From contig JAACJM010000083.1 in the NCBI GenBank assembly GCA_013368315.1, forward strand, positions 186,001 to 250,000: a DNA stretch of 64,000 nucleotides. Reading direction: 5' to 3'. The DNA comes from Tetrapyrgos nigripes. Taxonomy: Eukaryota; Basidiomycota; Agaricomycetes; Agaricales; Campanellaceae. Below the pieces are notes generated by a model that saw only the letters and a program-made list of their open reading frames with translations, did not search any database and had not been told where the DNA came from. Position numbers and translations under genes: made by a program. Position 1 is the stretch's first letter. Every line of letters begins with the position of its first letter. Shown in pieces: positions 43,000-54,450 of this stretch.

Positions 43000-44400
43000 A
43001 TTGTCATTGTAATCGCATAAGGATGTAATACACCACAATAATTGAAATGTTGTTCCAGACGAGGGAGAAAACCCTCCCAGGCTCCCAAGCCTTGTCTGAG
43101 CCTCCTACCGGAACATCGAACTGTGGGCGAGATCACTGAGCCAGGAGTTTGAAAGAGGACAGTAAGAAGGAAAATGAGCGCTGAGGAAAGAACGACTCTC
43201 TGGCACTCAAGTCCTCTTCTTTGAAACCTCTTCAGCCTTTGGTTTTTAATCCTTGGCATTCAGAAAGGGCCACCTCAGAATCTGGAGAGAGACAAGAGGG
43301 TGATTTATAATGAGTGAGCTTCTGGAAGAACGGAAACATATCTGGTTAGCTTCTAAGTCCAGAACAGACGTAAATAATAGGAATATACTCACCACGAAGA
43401 AAAATGGCGAGGAATTGAAAGTGGTTGGTGTTGAAATGGTTTTGACATCCTTTTGGAAGGCAGTTCTGGGAAGGTGGATATGTATGAGGTTAGTTTCCCA
43501 GTGCAATAGAGACGAGAAATAGAAAGGATAGTAAGTATAGCAAGGGAGGACTCACCATATGGAAGAAGTGATTGAAAACACAATTGTGATACAGAAAAAT
43601 AGTTTAGTGTCATTTCAGACAAAGGCTCTGGCAAAACAGACAGGTATTCGTTTAGTTTCCGAGTACAGAACAGACAAGAAATAACAGGGATAGTAAGAAT
43701 ACACTCACCTCACAAATACTCTCCTACCCTCTAGGAGGAAGCCCCAAATGACACCTGCACTGCGACAATGCACGTTTTTTCAATAGCGTTTGGTCTTGAA
43801 GAACTGGGAAGATTGACAGTCTGAGGGCAGGTGGTTGGTCTTCAAGAAATACAGGTAGTTTAAGGTGATTTTGCACCAAGGTTCTAGCAAAATGAATAGT
43901 TACTCTGTTAGTACAAAACAAGGAGAAATGGCAAAATGAAATGCACTTGAGAGGAAGGAATTAAATGGATGTGGTCTTGAAGTAAGACTGGGAATTTAGT
44001 TTAACATCATTTCGGACAAAGGTCCTAGCAAGATGGTTAAGTACTCTGTTAGTTCTGAGTACATAACAGAAGAGTAATCGTAGAAATGGTAGAAAGACTT
44101 ACACTGAGAAGTCAACGTCTCCTCTACATCTAGGAGGAAGTGCTGAGCAGTATCGTTGTGTGACAAACAATGAAAACATTTGGTCTTGAGGAACCCTGGT
44201 CTTGAATGGGGTAGAGCTGTAGCACAGCGACATGATAATCTGACTGCGAGAGACTGAGCTACTTGATAGTATGACTTGGGAGAGCCGACACAATAGTCAG
44301 AGCTCCCATGAAGTGTGAAAATGCCGTTGAGGAGAGAAGTAAAGAAAGGAGGTGGGTCAGAGGGGTCAGAGAGGTCAGAGTGGAATGACGGACTTGGGAT
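43000..44400. repeat. Diverged tandem repeats of about 0.2-0.3 kb; no intact gene
   Basis: Blocks with an AAGG-TCT-GCAA motif followed by TACTCTGTTAG or a similar run recur near 43,620, 43,878 and 44,018, and a TCTAGGAGGAAG block near 43,731 and 44,128. On the minus strand these give repeated LSEMTLN/LSEMMLN-like frames, with one 140-aa frame at 44,418-43,996. Function unknown; it could be an amplified exon or a satellite. Confidence 0.35.
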
Positions 44401-44784
44401 GGAAAAATGACGCGGCACTTGGATGGCAATTGCTGTCGTGGCTTGGAGCTATACAGCTCAGCATTCAGCCCAACATCACATGACTCCCATGAGTCATTCT
44501 CAGGAATCAATGGTGAACGCCCTTTCTCCTGTGACTCTGTGAGTTGTTCTTGGCCCTGCCCTTCCTTTCCACTGTCCTTGACCCCCGCCCTCCCTATTCT
44601 TCTTTCCTCTACCTCGTTTACTCACAACCCCTTTCCTGCGACTCTGACTAATGTGTTGGTCGCTCACAGACACTACGTCACATAGACTGTGAACTCTAAC
44701 CACACGGTGTACTTCGAGTAGCCAGTGTGTTGACTCTACCCCATCAAGACACACGTTTATCCACAATATTGACAACCTCGCAAC

Positions 44785-46770
44785 ATGTCTGGACCCTCCT
44801 CAGTAGCAACTACTGGCCCTCCCACTGTGGAACAGCTAGCTGCAGACCCCAAAATACTACTACATTGCAAACCTCATATGTTCTTCATGTTTTCTCAGGC
44901 TTATACTGACCTGTGATCATGTCTACTTTAGGTCCTGGCCCAGCCAATGCATACATTGCTGCCTCTGCTGCTGTCATTAGTGATGGGTGTTTCTTTGTAA
45001 CAACACCCTAAACAATCTTCCTGTGCTGTGACCTACTCTCCAGGTAGACTCTATGAGACTACGGGAGGACTTTTGCTATGGGGAACACAACTTCCTCCTT
45101 TGGCCACAACACTGGTACCCACCTCTCTGTTATCTTGCCTGTATTCAAGCCAAGCTGGAAGGAAACAAGCACTCAGTTATGTGGTGGGTGCCAGATCAGG
45201 ACTCTTTTGTTGAAGAGAAGTGGGGCCTGGCTACGGGTTTGGGCAAGTTGCAGTTGTTGAGGTGTTGAGAGTTCTGCAAGGCAGTCCAGGGTCTCTCCTT
45301 GAATCCCACCAAAACACTAACGAGAAGGAATTGGCTCAGCAGTTCAAACAACTCCTTTTGGAACAACTGCTCCATTTGGAGAGCCTTGTTACTAGCTATC
45401 GCCAGATGAGGGTCGCTGTTGTCAGTCTTCAGCACACCTTTCTGAGTACTGTCATACCTTCACGCCTCGCATGGAGGGTCAAGCCACTGCAGCCTCCTCT
45501 CCTTCATTCCTCATAGGAACATTTGTGTGGGATCTTGACGTTGCGGCACAGCTCTTTTGAGCTGGTATACCATTTTGGTTCATTCATCCAGTCCATGATG
45601 TTCCTCAAGTTTGAGTCCAGAACCTATGCACTTTGACCTCTCCAGAAACCCTCAACCATTGTGATTGCCCCTTCATTTCCTCAATTATCTTCAAAGGCAT
45701 CCCCAATCTCAGAACCCAATATGCTGCCATCAGTGAAGATACCGCTGGCGTCTTCAAGACCTTCAGCCCCTTTGCATCCCATGGTCAGACCTAGCTCAAT
45801 ATGGCTCCATCATCAAGTCTTGTGATGTGTACCACCCTGGCAACAAAAAATGAAAAGAAACCCTGTGAATTATTATCAGTTGTAACCTACCATTACTTTG
45901 CTGATGCTGGAAGTGGCCAAGACAAGTTTTCCCTGCCTACCAGTCCACTTTTTCCTCATTTCTTCTCCACCTGGCAAATATGTTTGGGTAGAGTCAATTG
46001 CAGCAATCCGCCTGATGACCCCAAGACTGGCTTCATTTTCCAGACATGCAGCTCTTTGTCACTGTGCAGACAAGAGAGAAGGCCATTGTATACATCAAAA
46101 ACTGGCTACAGTTCTGTAATATCCTCATTTTCCGCTTGACCAAGCCTTCACTGTCTCTGGTCTCAAACCATGTGTGGCGGCAGCTACTTGGTGGTCAAAT
46201 TTCGAGCCGTACCAAGTCCACTGTGCTGATGAGCGTAAGCTTGAGGTTTGCCAATTGCTTGCGACTTGTCTCACTGAGAGCAGCATTGAACTGGACACTG
46301 ATGCTCCATTGGGGCCTGTATCATGGTTGGATGATGATGTTCCTGATCTGGTGGTTAAAGAGGTGCTTGGGGAAATCTCGCAGCTCAATTTCTGATGTGA
46401 GCTGAGTGCTCTGGACGGTATCCTGAAGAGTTCAAAGTGTCAGGACAGTAGTCATCACACCAGACTCCTTCAATGCCTTTTCAAGGACAGCGATGGTGAT
46501 TTTTTAATTGCTGATACATTTCGTGCGTGTGAAGGATTAGCTGCTTGTAAACCTCTTTGGTGTAAACCCTATCTCTCTGCCCTACAGGATACAATGATGG
46601 ACTGGACCAGGGCTGACATGTACCAGGAGCTCATGGATTATCAGGAGAAGGATTGTAACAACGAGTTGGTTCTTACGGTATTTGAAGGCAAAGTTGTACA
46701 GATTTATCTCCAGCGTTTCTTTGATGTGTTTGGACATGCTGTGACAGTTCCTCTTGCTCTTGAAGCTTGA
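44785..46770 (+). pseudogene. Uncharacterised gene Y in the KDZ element, decayed
   Basis: Segments in order are ATG at 44,785 with LLHCKPHMFFMFSQAYTDL, then RLREDFCYGEHNFLLWPQHW, LEGNKHSVMWWVPDQDSF and GLGKLQ (45,053-45,250). LESLVTSYRQMRVAVVSLQH and LSTVIPSRLAW lie in another phase near 45,380. GIPFWFIHPVHDVP and IIFKGIPNLRTQYAAI follow near 45,570-45,730. A frame from 45,886 to 46,770 is broken only by TAA at 46,117 and TGA at 46,393 and ends GHAVTVPLALEA. The pattern reminds me of lineage-specific Agaricomycete proteins of unknown function, but I cannot name a family. Several stops and shifts make it non-functional. Confidence 0.5.
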
Positions 46771-47093
46771 TCAATTATCATTACATTACGCCTCAGCTAC
46801 ACATACAACAAACATACTCTACAGCTTGTATATCTTGGACGCCAAATATAGTAGTATTTATAGATGTCTCTCTCTGTGTTTGAGTGACTTCTGGTCCATT
46901 TGTGGCCTTGATATGTGCTTGGACTGGCCCTTGTCACATCTAACTTGAGGTGAGTCTATTGTTCCAGTTTTGGCAAAAAAACTAAACTCACATGCATCTA
47001 CTGATGCACATGTTGCCTTTCCTCTGCACCGTCTTTATTTTCTTCTTCCTCCACCATCTTTCACTTTTACACCTACATACACTTCAGCTTGCA

Positions 47094-49469
47094 ATGGCTA
47101 AAGATTGTAGTTCAAAATCAACCAAGTCTGGTACCACAGCTCAAAACCCAGGGCAAACGCTCAGAATCCTTTCAACATGGATCAGAGGGCTGTCATTGCT
47201 AAGCATGTCACCAAGTACCTCACTCTGCACCCAAACAAGAAGTCGATGAACGAGTTCCTGAAGAAGGCTCTGCAAGATATCCCAAAGCATGAAGCTTTCA
47301 ATGGCAAATTATCCAACACAAAGAATGACAGGCAGTGGGCCAAAGTGAGTTTTCGTGTTTAAAAAGTATTGCCCTCCCACTAACAGTGATATATGCTTGC
47401 ACCAGTCCATCGAGAAGCAGTTCACCAATGCTCATGACAAGATGAAGAAGCAGTTAGTCAAGGATGAATGAGAGGACTGAGATGGCCCTGCCACCAGTGA
47501 TGTCCATGACCTGGTCTGATGCATCAAGAGTATGCGTAACTATGCCCGACTTTTCTGAGCACTGGGTACCACTGAGCAGTTAGTCAAGGATGAATGAGAG
47601 GACTGAGATGGCCCTGCCACCAGTGATGTCCATGACCTGGTCCGATGCATCAAGAGTATGTGTCATTGATGAGAGGTCAGTTTTCAAGAACAAACATGAG
47701 GCAAGAATTACAAGTCATGCAGCGACCCTCGAGGGCAATGATACCTTCAAGATGGTGTTGAAGGAACTTTGGGAGGCTGAACCTAACAAAGCTCTGTATG
47801 AGAACGAGGCCAAGCAGCATTGGGATATTGCCCAGTAGGTTTATTATGCCTAATTACTATATTAGAAATCAAGATGACTTCGTCTCTGGTGCCTTCGAGA
47901 TGTTGAAGGGCTTGTGCCAGTATGGGCATTTAGGCAGGGCAGAGATGATGCTGGTTTATGGATTTCACAATCCAAATGGAGAGTTTACCAGTGGAAGGTG
48001 AGGCCACTTCATTGAAACAAATTAGACATGGCTTAATGCAGTGTTATTTCATAGCATCAATGTTCATTGGAATTCTGAGAACAAGTCACTCCCAGATGAG
48101 TACCCCGATGAATGCGACACATTCCTTGACATCTGGGAGAAGTACGTGGAAGCCCTCTGTGAGTACAGGTCATTGCATTCTCACTTCTATTCGTTTTCTT
48201 AGCTTTATCCAACCCAGGTCCTCCACTACTGGTGAATTCCAATATCAAAATCATTGCAGACATGACTGGCAGACCTAGGTTTGCACCATTGGATTTGGAG
48301 ACTGTTCAAGTTGTTGAGCAACGTGCTGTTCTTTCAGCTTATTTGCAGGCATTATGGAGTAAGTTTGTTACTTGATATGTTCTTCTCAGCTTTTTGATCA
48401 TTGAATATGGACCTTTGCAGGCTTTTCTGGGCATCAAGGGAGTCCACCTTATGCCAAGATTGCACTCTCTCCTGACCTCTTTTATGACTTTAGTTGTCAT
48501 AAGGCTCTGTCTCTAAACGATCCTAATGACAAGTCTTTGTAGAGCCATCAAGTTAGTGCACTGGTGGACTACTTTGTGTCCCAGTATACTAGTTCTGCTC
48601 TCACTCCTTTTGAATTTCATTCATTGGGTCCACTGGCTATTTTGCCCATTTCACCAGAAAAAGCTTCAACCTCTTCCTCCTCTTGCAGCTCTATCCAATC
48701 CAATCGTGCCACCCCTTTCCTCTCCTAGTCCCAACCTTGAACAGGCTGATGATCCGACACCTTCTACCTCAACCAACACCAACTTTGACCATTTGGCTTC
48801 TCCATCCAAGGCTGACACTCCAGCACCCCTTACTTTATCTGATCCCAATTTGGAGCAATTTGCTAATCCCTCCTTTCCTCATCCAATTCCCACTTCGATG
48901 ATTCGGCTTCTGCCTCCAATGCCAATGCCATTCCCTCCAAAACTGACACTCCAGTAACCCTTCCCTCTCCCACCAAACTTGCTCCACTGGTATCGATGGA
49001 CCCACCTGTTCCACAGCAAAGAGGTGAACACAAGGTGAAAGGGAAACAAATCACAACAGAGAGTGCCTTGGGCCAGCATGAGGAGGAGGGTGAACTGGTA
49101 GTCAAGCAGAAAAAGAAAGGGAAAGGAAAAGGAAAAGCAGCAGAGAGCGCCTCAGGCCAGCATGAGGAGGAAGAGGGCAAGCCAGTAGTCAAGCAGAAAA
49201 AGAAAGGGAAAGGAAAGGCAGCAGAGAGTGCCTCAAGCCAACAAGAGGAGGAGACGGGCATGAAGGTCAGTAAGTGCAAGCACGAGACTGTTGTTAACCC
49301 AAAGGAGGGGGTTGTCGTGGGCACTGCTTCTGGCAGGAAAAAATACAAGAACACGAAATCATCAAAGTTTTGGATGATTGTGCCTGTGCTGCCCAATGAA
49401 GAACCAGAGGAACCAGTAGAACCACCGCGCAAGAGAACCAGGACTGTGACCAGGAAAAACACTCAATGA
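47094..49469 (+). pseudogene. Accessory gene Z of the KDZ element, probably decayed
   Basis: Coding blocks with short introns: MDQRAVIAKHVTKYLTLHPN to DRQWAK, an intron (47,347-47,405), SIEKQFTNAHDKMKKQLVKD, ERSVFKNKHEAR and LKELWEAEPNKALYENEAK. Then NQDDFVSGAFEMLKGLCQYG, HLGRAEMMLVYGFHNPNGEF, an intron, VHWNSENKSLPDEYPDECDT, RPRFAPLDLETVQVVEQRAV, an intron (from about 48,360 to 48,420) and GHQGSPPYAKIALSPDLFYD. The C-terminus (48,996-49,469) has repeats of KQKKKGKGK-AAESASGQ-EEE and ends KRTRTVTRKNTQ, suggesting a nuclear, nucleic-acid-binding tail. TGA at 47,469, a tandem duplication and stops near 48,540 and 48,730 indicate decay. Homologue at 37,900-38,600. Confidence 0.55.
47450..47666 (+). 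repeat. Direct duplication of an 86-bp segment
   Basis: The segment starting GCAGTTAGTCAAGGATGAAT at about 47,451 recurs at about 47,576 with one or two mismatches, separated by about 39 bp. It lies inside an exon of gene Z and disrupts it. Confidence 0.75.
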
Positions 49470-49499
49470 ACAACTGGGTTCTTGGCATTGGAGACTTAT

Positions 49500-49933
49500 A
49501 ATGGACTTTGTTATGGTCAAGTTTTTTGTTCTTTGTGTTTCAAGGTCGACTTGAGTTTTGACTTGAGTTTCTTTCTTCTTGTGTTTTGAGTTAAGTTTGA
49601 CTTGAGTGTTTTTCTTTCTTGTGTTTTGAGGTGGAATTGAGTTTTTACTTAAGTTTTTTCTTTCTTGTGTTTCGAGGTGCACTTAAGTTTTTAATCAAAT
49701 TTTTCTTCATTTAGATTGGTATGTCGTGTGTCAGATGAACTTAATTTTTTGTTTTACTTTTTGTAGGTTGGTGAACGGACTTAAGTTTAGACTTCAGTGT
49801 TTTTTTGTAGGCATAACAATGTGTTATTGATCAAAGGTAGTACAACGTTGAGTGTAGCAAACTTGAGTGAAAACTGAAGTTTTTCAGGAAACTTCAGTTA
49901 AATGTCCTCTGATTCAACTTTACTTAAGTAAAG
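49500..49933. repeat. Right subterminal repeats and terminal inverted repeat of the KDZ element
   Basis: ACTTGAGTTTT, GACTTGAGTGTTT and ACTTAAGTTTT occur about every 50-60 bp between TTTCTTGTGTTT(T/C)GAG spacers. Matching ACTTAAGTT motifs occur in the left end at about 33,560, 33,628 and 33,730. Arrays like this are typical transposase-binding regions. Confidence 0.6.
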
Positions 49934-50589
49934 CTGCTATAGATTCATAGAGATATTGCTACTATGGGTATTCTGTATTATTTTACCAGTGGGACTCAGT
50001 TGAGTTATACTGCTACCATCTCTCTTCTAACCATCATCATCCAAACTTCAAAATTCAATCCACCCCCTTCCTGTGCTCATATTTATACACTTGTATGTCT
50101 GTGATATGCTCTTGCAGTGTTTGGGAGCTCTGGGAGCTCATTTAGGTTGGCTATGTCGTCAACAACAACAAGACCTTGTTTTCTCACTCGTTCTGCATTT
50201 GCACAGCCACATGTATGTGGCCACACTCTGTCCTCGTTACTCAGTGCAGCGTCTGGGGCACTTCCTTGTTACTCAGCATGTTGTCTGGATAGGAGCATCT
50301 TATACTGGAATCCAATTGCTCAGCTCAGCAAGATTGGTCCCCAGGCTAGGAGCATCTTATTATCCAGTGCGGCATTTGGGCCTCTGGGGGAGGATATGGC
50401 AAAGTGTCTCTCAGACATCTTTTGTCACTTCTTTCTGCCCTTGGTCTATCTGCTTGAGTCTGGTACATCAAGCACTCATTCAGCAGGTACCACAGGAGCT
50501 ATTGAGGAAGGTATTCACTGGCACTGGCTTGCCATGAGGGTTGAATACTTTTTTCATCTTCGTCTTTGTCTATGTATGGCTAACGTCTA

Positions 50590-51035
50590 CCTCTTCATCT
50601 TTGATTTCTTGCATGACTCTATGTCTCCGTCTTCATCTTCAACTGCACGCATGGTTCTGACTCTGTGTCCTCGTCTTTGACTGCATGTATGACTCTATGT
50701 CTATGTCTTCTGTCTTCGTCCTCAACTGCATGCACGAGTCTAACTCTACGTCTTTGTCTTCAACTGCACATATGACTCCATGACTCTGTCTTTGTCTTTG
50801 ACTGCACACATGATTTTAACTCTGCGTCTTCAATTGCATGTATGACTCTATGTTTGTGTCTTTGTCTTCAATTGCACGTATGACTCTATGTTTGCGTCTT
50901 TGTCTTCAATTGCATGCATGGCTCTATGTCTGCGACTTTGTCTACAACTGTACGCCTATGTATGACTTTATGTCTGTGTTGTCTGTCTTCGTCTATGTAT
51001 GACTCTATGTCTGCATCTTCATCTACAACTGTACA
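50590..51035. repeat. Degenerate minisatellite
   Basis: About ten imperfect copies of a 36-45 bp unit containing TCTTCAATTGCA-GTATGA and CTCTATGT-TGCGTCTTTG. Units vary in length and sequence. Confidence 0.7.
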
Positions 51036-52179
51036 CCTGCAGCAAATAGAGGCTGAAACATGTTTATTGGTTTGGGTGTGCAGCGTATGAGGATGCTACT
51101 CAGTACTCATCACATTCTATTTGGGATCAGTTGTGCATTCTTGCAAGCTATTCAAGCTCATATGTACCTATCAGTGTAGATACTCTTTCTTAATATGATG
51201 CAATTGGATCAGTCAACTGGTTGGGAATTACTGGGACTAGGGCTTCAGTGGTTGGGCATGCTGATCACCAATATTAATGAAGCTGCCTCAGTCTCAAGAA
51301 TTCTGCCTCCCCAAACAATTTTGTAGCAAAAAGAAGGCTGAGATCACTCGCCTCTCATCTACATAGGTATTCAAGATTGGGTCCATGATTCCAGCTAGCT
51401 AAGAGGCTACCTTGGAAGATTGGATGTGCATTTTGTACAGCTCAGACAGACTGCCAACCTCACCTAATATGTAGATGGGAGATCACAATGCTGATGTGAA
51501 TAAGCAACAAAAGGTTCAAATGGCATTCCTGCAATGGTTTCTCTGTTGACTGCACAATTACAGTAATGTCTATTACACTGTAGGAGAAATTACTGAACTA
51601 ATACTATCTAAGCTTGTCCTGATGGAACAAATGCCCTACTGCCTTCTGTGTAAGTGCATGATTTGGCTCAGAAAGTCTTTACAAGTGGCAGCGTGTAGGG
51701 GGACTACTTCACCCTTGTGACACCATATAGTATTCATCATCTATATTGTGACTACGCAATGCCACCCTGCCAGGTCCTGAAGGGGCTACTTGGTGTGTAT
51801 CTATCTATGTATCTATGTGTATTCTTACAGGTATTGGGTAATTGCTGCACCTTCAGCGTGAGTCTCTTAGTGGGTTAGAGCAAATAAGAATAATAGGCAT
51901 ATGTGTGGTAAAGAGCACACAGTTGGCTCAAAGCAGTAGGTGTAGACAAAACAACAGTAGACAGATAACAATGAGAGACTAGTCCCAAGACAAAGTTAAT
52001 ATTGAATGAAGACAAGAAATACATAAGATGCTCACCTAGTCCCAAGACAAAGAGGTCAAGATGGGGACTAGGGAGCTACTACTCTAAGCTTATATACACA
52101 GAACAGAAAGAAATATAAAAAACTGAGCAAAGAAAGGAATCAGAGAACTGTCCAGAACAATCAAAGTACAGCCTATTGT

Positions 52180-52305
52180 CCCTGTAAGAGATGTATCATG
52201 AAAAGATGAACAAAAGATGAACAAGCTGTGCATAGTGTCCCTGTAAGAGATGTATCATAGAAAGATGAACAAATGATGAAACAAGGGATAATAGCTGTGC
52301 ATAGA
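52180..52305. repeat. Two-copy direct repeat of about 60 bp
   Basis: TGTCCCTGTAAGAGATGTATCAT followed by AGATGAACAAA and AGCTGTGCATAG occurs twice in a row with a small insertion in the second copy. Confidence 0.65.
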
Positions 52306-53248
52306 TGATCAAGGAAAGATGAACAAAAGATAGGGCAAAGGATGAACAAAACAATGATCAAAAGGCAGTGACTGATGAAGAAAAAAAAAAGAAAATGAAC
52401 TAAAATACCCTGAAATGATACTGTCACAACAATATGCAGCAACATCAAAATGAGGCTGCCCGAAAAGAGAATGACATTAGGATGAAGAGAACAGCTATGG
52501 AGCTAAGGAGAAGGGAATGGGAAGGGAGGGAGAAAGAGAAGAGTAAGGGGAAAAGAATTTAAATTTGAATTTAGAAAAGAAAAAATTAGAGCATTGGAAA
52601 TGGGAGAAGAAGGGGGAGTCATCCAATGCCCTGAAACAGCGACAATTGGGAAAAATAATCTTTAATGAGCCAGCCAACCAAAAATAAGGGAGTGAAGAAA
52701 GACAGGGTTTTTACAGATGTAGATCTCAAGCACATGAGGCCCAACATCTGGCTGCTTGGATGAGATGTGGTGGGACTCCTGCTTCTGCCATAGAAGTTGC
52801 ACCACCTGACTGTAGCGAGTGCCCTGCTATATTGACATTGGGTAGGATACTCTTCAATCTCTTGATAAACCAATCACAGGTGGGAACTTTCCCATCAGCT
52901 TTAATCCAAAGCTCTGGGTGGAGTGGGAAGTTACAGTCATGAGATTTGAGGTAAGAAAGGAAATGTGGGGAAGGATTTGTGGAAGGAGAGGTGGATTGGA
53001 TGATGACAAGGTTGCCTTTGAAGAATCAATCGGCCTTATGGCCTGGGAGGAAGAACAAGAATTGGGATGGATTGGACACGTCAACAAAATGACGCATGAC
53101 AGTCTTGCAATGATTGATGGACTTTTTACAATTTGGATCTGTCATCTCACCAAGTTGGAGAAGTCCATGAAAGCTGGTAAGCACCATTGCTTTGAAGAGG
53201 AAGTCATCATGAGAGGTGGATGTGGAGTGAGTTTATGATGATGTCCAG

Positions 53249-53665
53249 TGTCACGAATCGCTGCTGTATTTACCTTCCTATTCATTTCTTAACTCAATGG
53301 ACTACTATTCATTTCCCTCATATTCCCATCATCATTTTCTTTATCTACGGTTACCATCACTTGATCTGACATATACATCTTTTATCTCCTCCAATTCCTA
53401 TCTCCATGGACATTCTCACTTATTCATTTATTCTCTATTCACTTCTTTTACATATATACCAAGGGGCTTGTAACTAGTTCTTTAGTCTGTTCACTTCGTC
53501 TCCACTCCACTCTCAGTACAGTGCAGTGTCGAGCATAGTCAGCTACTCGTTCCTCTCTCGTCTTCATTACCTCTCTATATCTATATCATCTCTTATATCT
53601 TATCAATCTATCTTGTTCATTGTGTGACTTGGGTGGTTAATTGCTAAGTGACAACATTCTTGACA
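53249..53665 (+). repeat. 5' LTR of element 1 (417 bp)
   Basis: Starts TGTCACGAATC and ends ACAACATTCTTGACA. It aligns with the reverse complement of 60,618-61,143 over shared blocks (GACATTCTCAC, CACTTCGTCTCC, GTGTGACTTGGGTGG). It is about 110 bp shorter through deletions, so the two LTRs are not recent sisters. Confidence 0.8.
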
Positions 53666-53666
53666 C

Positions 53667-54450
53667 TTGAACAGACTCTCTTACACCCACCTCACAAACA
53701 GAACTCACAACCACTACGAATCCTTCCATCTTACTGGACTCCCCTATTCCCCATCTTTCCCCTATGGTGCCCCCAAGCCCATCAACACTACCCTGTGTGA
53801 GGAGCCTCACAGGTTGGCAGGCGTGAAAAATCTCAAGGAGTTGTTGCACGAGGTCATCTTCCGTCTACACAGTTTCGAGACATAAAACCAGACTCGTCAA
53901 TTTGAGTAGGGTGGTCGACCAACTCTGTAATAGAAATCCTAATCATACATCATACACACTGGCTCTCAACTTCGAACCATTTCTCAACAACCTACGAGTT
54001 TGACCCCCACCCGAATACTGCTATAAAATCGAAGATTCAGACAGCTTCAAGGATTACTCACAATGAGTCAAAAACACAGTACAAAAACACACCATCGCAC
54101 TCGATAACCACTGGATCAGACTAAACAAGAAAATGTGGGCCAAAGGTGAAGTAACCATCTTTGAATACCTTTGAATAAAGATATCCCCTGAAAACGCATC
54201 CCCACTTTACGTGGCAGTCACAGACACTTGCTACTTCGTTCGACTCGGAAACGCTTCTATCCCTTGTTGGTTCAGTCACGACAACTACAAAGACAGCGAC
54301 ATCCTAGAACACTGCCAAGAAGAACACCAGAGGTATTACCAAACTCGAATTCCCAGAATAAACGACTACTATCGACAAGGGTTCCATTGGGAAGACATAC
54401 CCATTGATCAGTGGGATCACCTATTCTCAGAATCTGAAGATTTCCACTAG
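53667..54450 (+). pseudogene. Leader ORF upstream of gag in element 1
   Basis: Between the LTR and gag a coherent reading can be followed with one phase change near 53,885 and three TGA codons. It includes NTTLCEEPHRLAGVKNLKEL, VVDQLCNRNPNHTSYTLALN, HWIRLNKKMWAKGEVTIFEY, VAVTDTCYFVRLGNASIPCW, DILEHCQEEHQRYY and PIDQWDHLFSESEDF, about 260 residues. Ty3/gypsy elements normally have no ORF before gag. The composition looks like a real protein, but I recognise no domain. Confidence 0.45.

Larger units (their letters stand above)
33435..49933. mobile_element. 16.5-kb KDZ-type DNA transposon with accessory genes and nested insertions
   Basis: The left end CTTAACTTAAGTAAAGTTGA and the inverted right end CTTTACTTAAGTAAAGTTGA match at 19 of 20 positions, and the inverted similarity runs on (GAGGACATTT, ACT-AAGTTT, CACTCAAGTT) for about 90 bp. 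ACTTAAGTT/ACTTGAGTTT motifs recur inside both ends, most densely at 49,530-49,700. The interior encodes a KDZ transposase (-) and several uncharacterised genes. No clear target duplication was found (CATATTAA versus CTGCTATA), so the exact ends remain uncertain. All genes are decayed, so this is an old, immobile copy. Confidence 0.72.
49934..53248. other. 3.3 kb without recognisable genes
   Basis: A 188-codon plus frame (50,117-50,680) is Cys/Ser/Leu-rich, runs into a minisatellite and has no domain, so I do not call it. Around 51,690-52,090 the sequence has a TATATAAG box on the minus strand (near 52,090) and internal short repeats (CTAGTCCCAAGACAAAG twice), which could be an LTR fragment. 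Nothing in 52,450-53,248 was recognised. Confidence 0.4.

Noticed and set aside
33435..49933. Interpretation as a Helitron or Starship-type giant element
   Set aside because: No Rep/helicase or tyrosine-recombinase (DUF3435-like) frame was seen, and the ends are inverted repeats, with KDZ transposase blocks inside.
33427..49941. Target-site duplication of the KDZ element
   Set aside because: The eight bases outside the proposed ends (CATATTAA and CTGCTATA) do not match, and shifting the ends by a few bases did not help.
50117..50680. 188-codon plus-strand ORF
   Set aside because: No domain, unusual Cys/Ser/Leu composition and it runs into a minisatellite; no homologue visible elsewhere in the window.
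51690..52100. Possible LTR with a TATATAAG box on the minus strand
   Set aside because: No partner LTR, primer site or retroelement gene nearby; kept only as a remark in the gap description.
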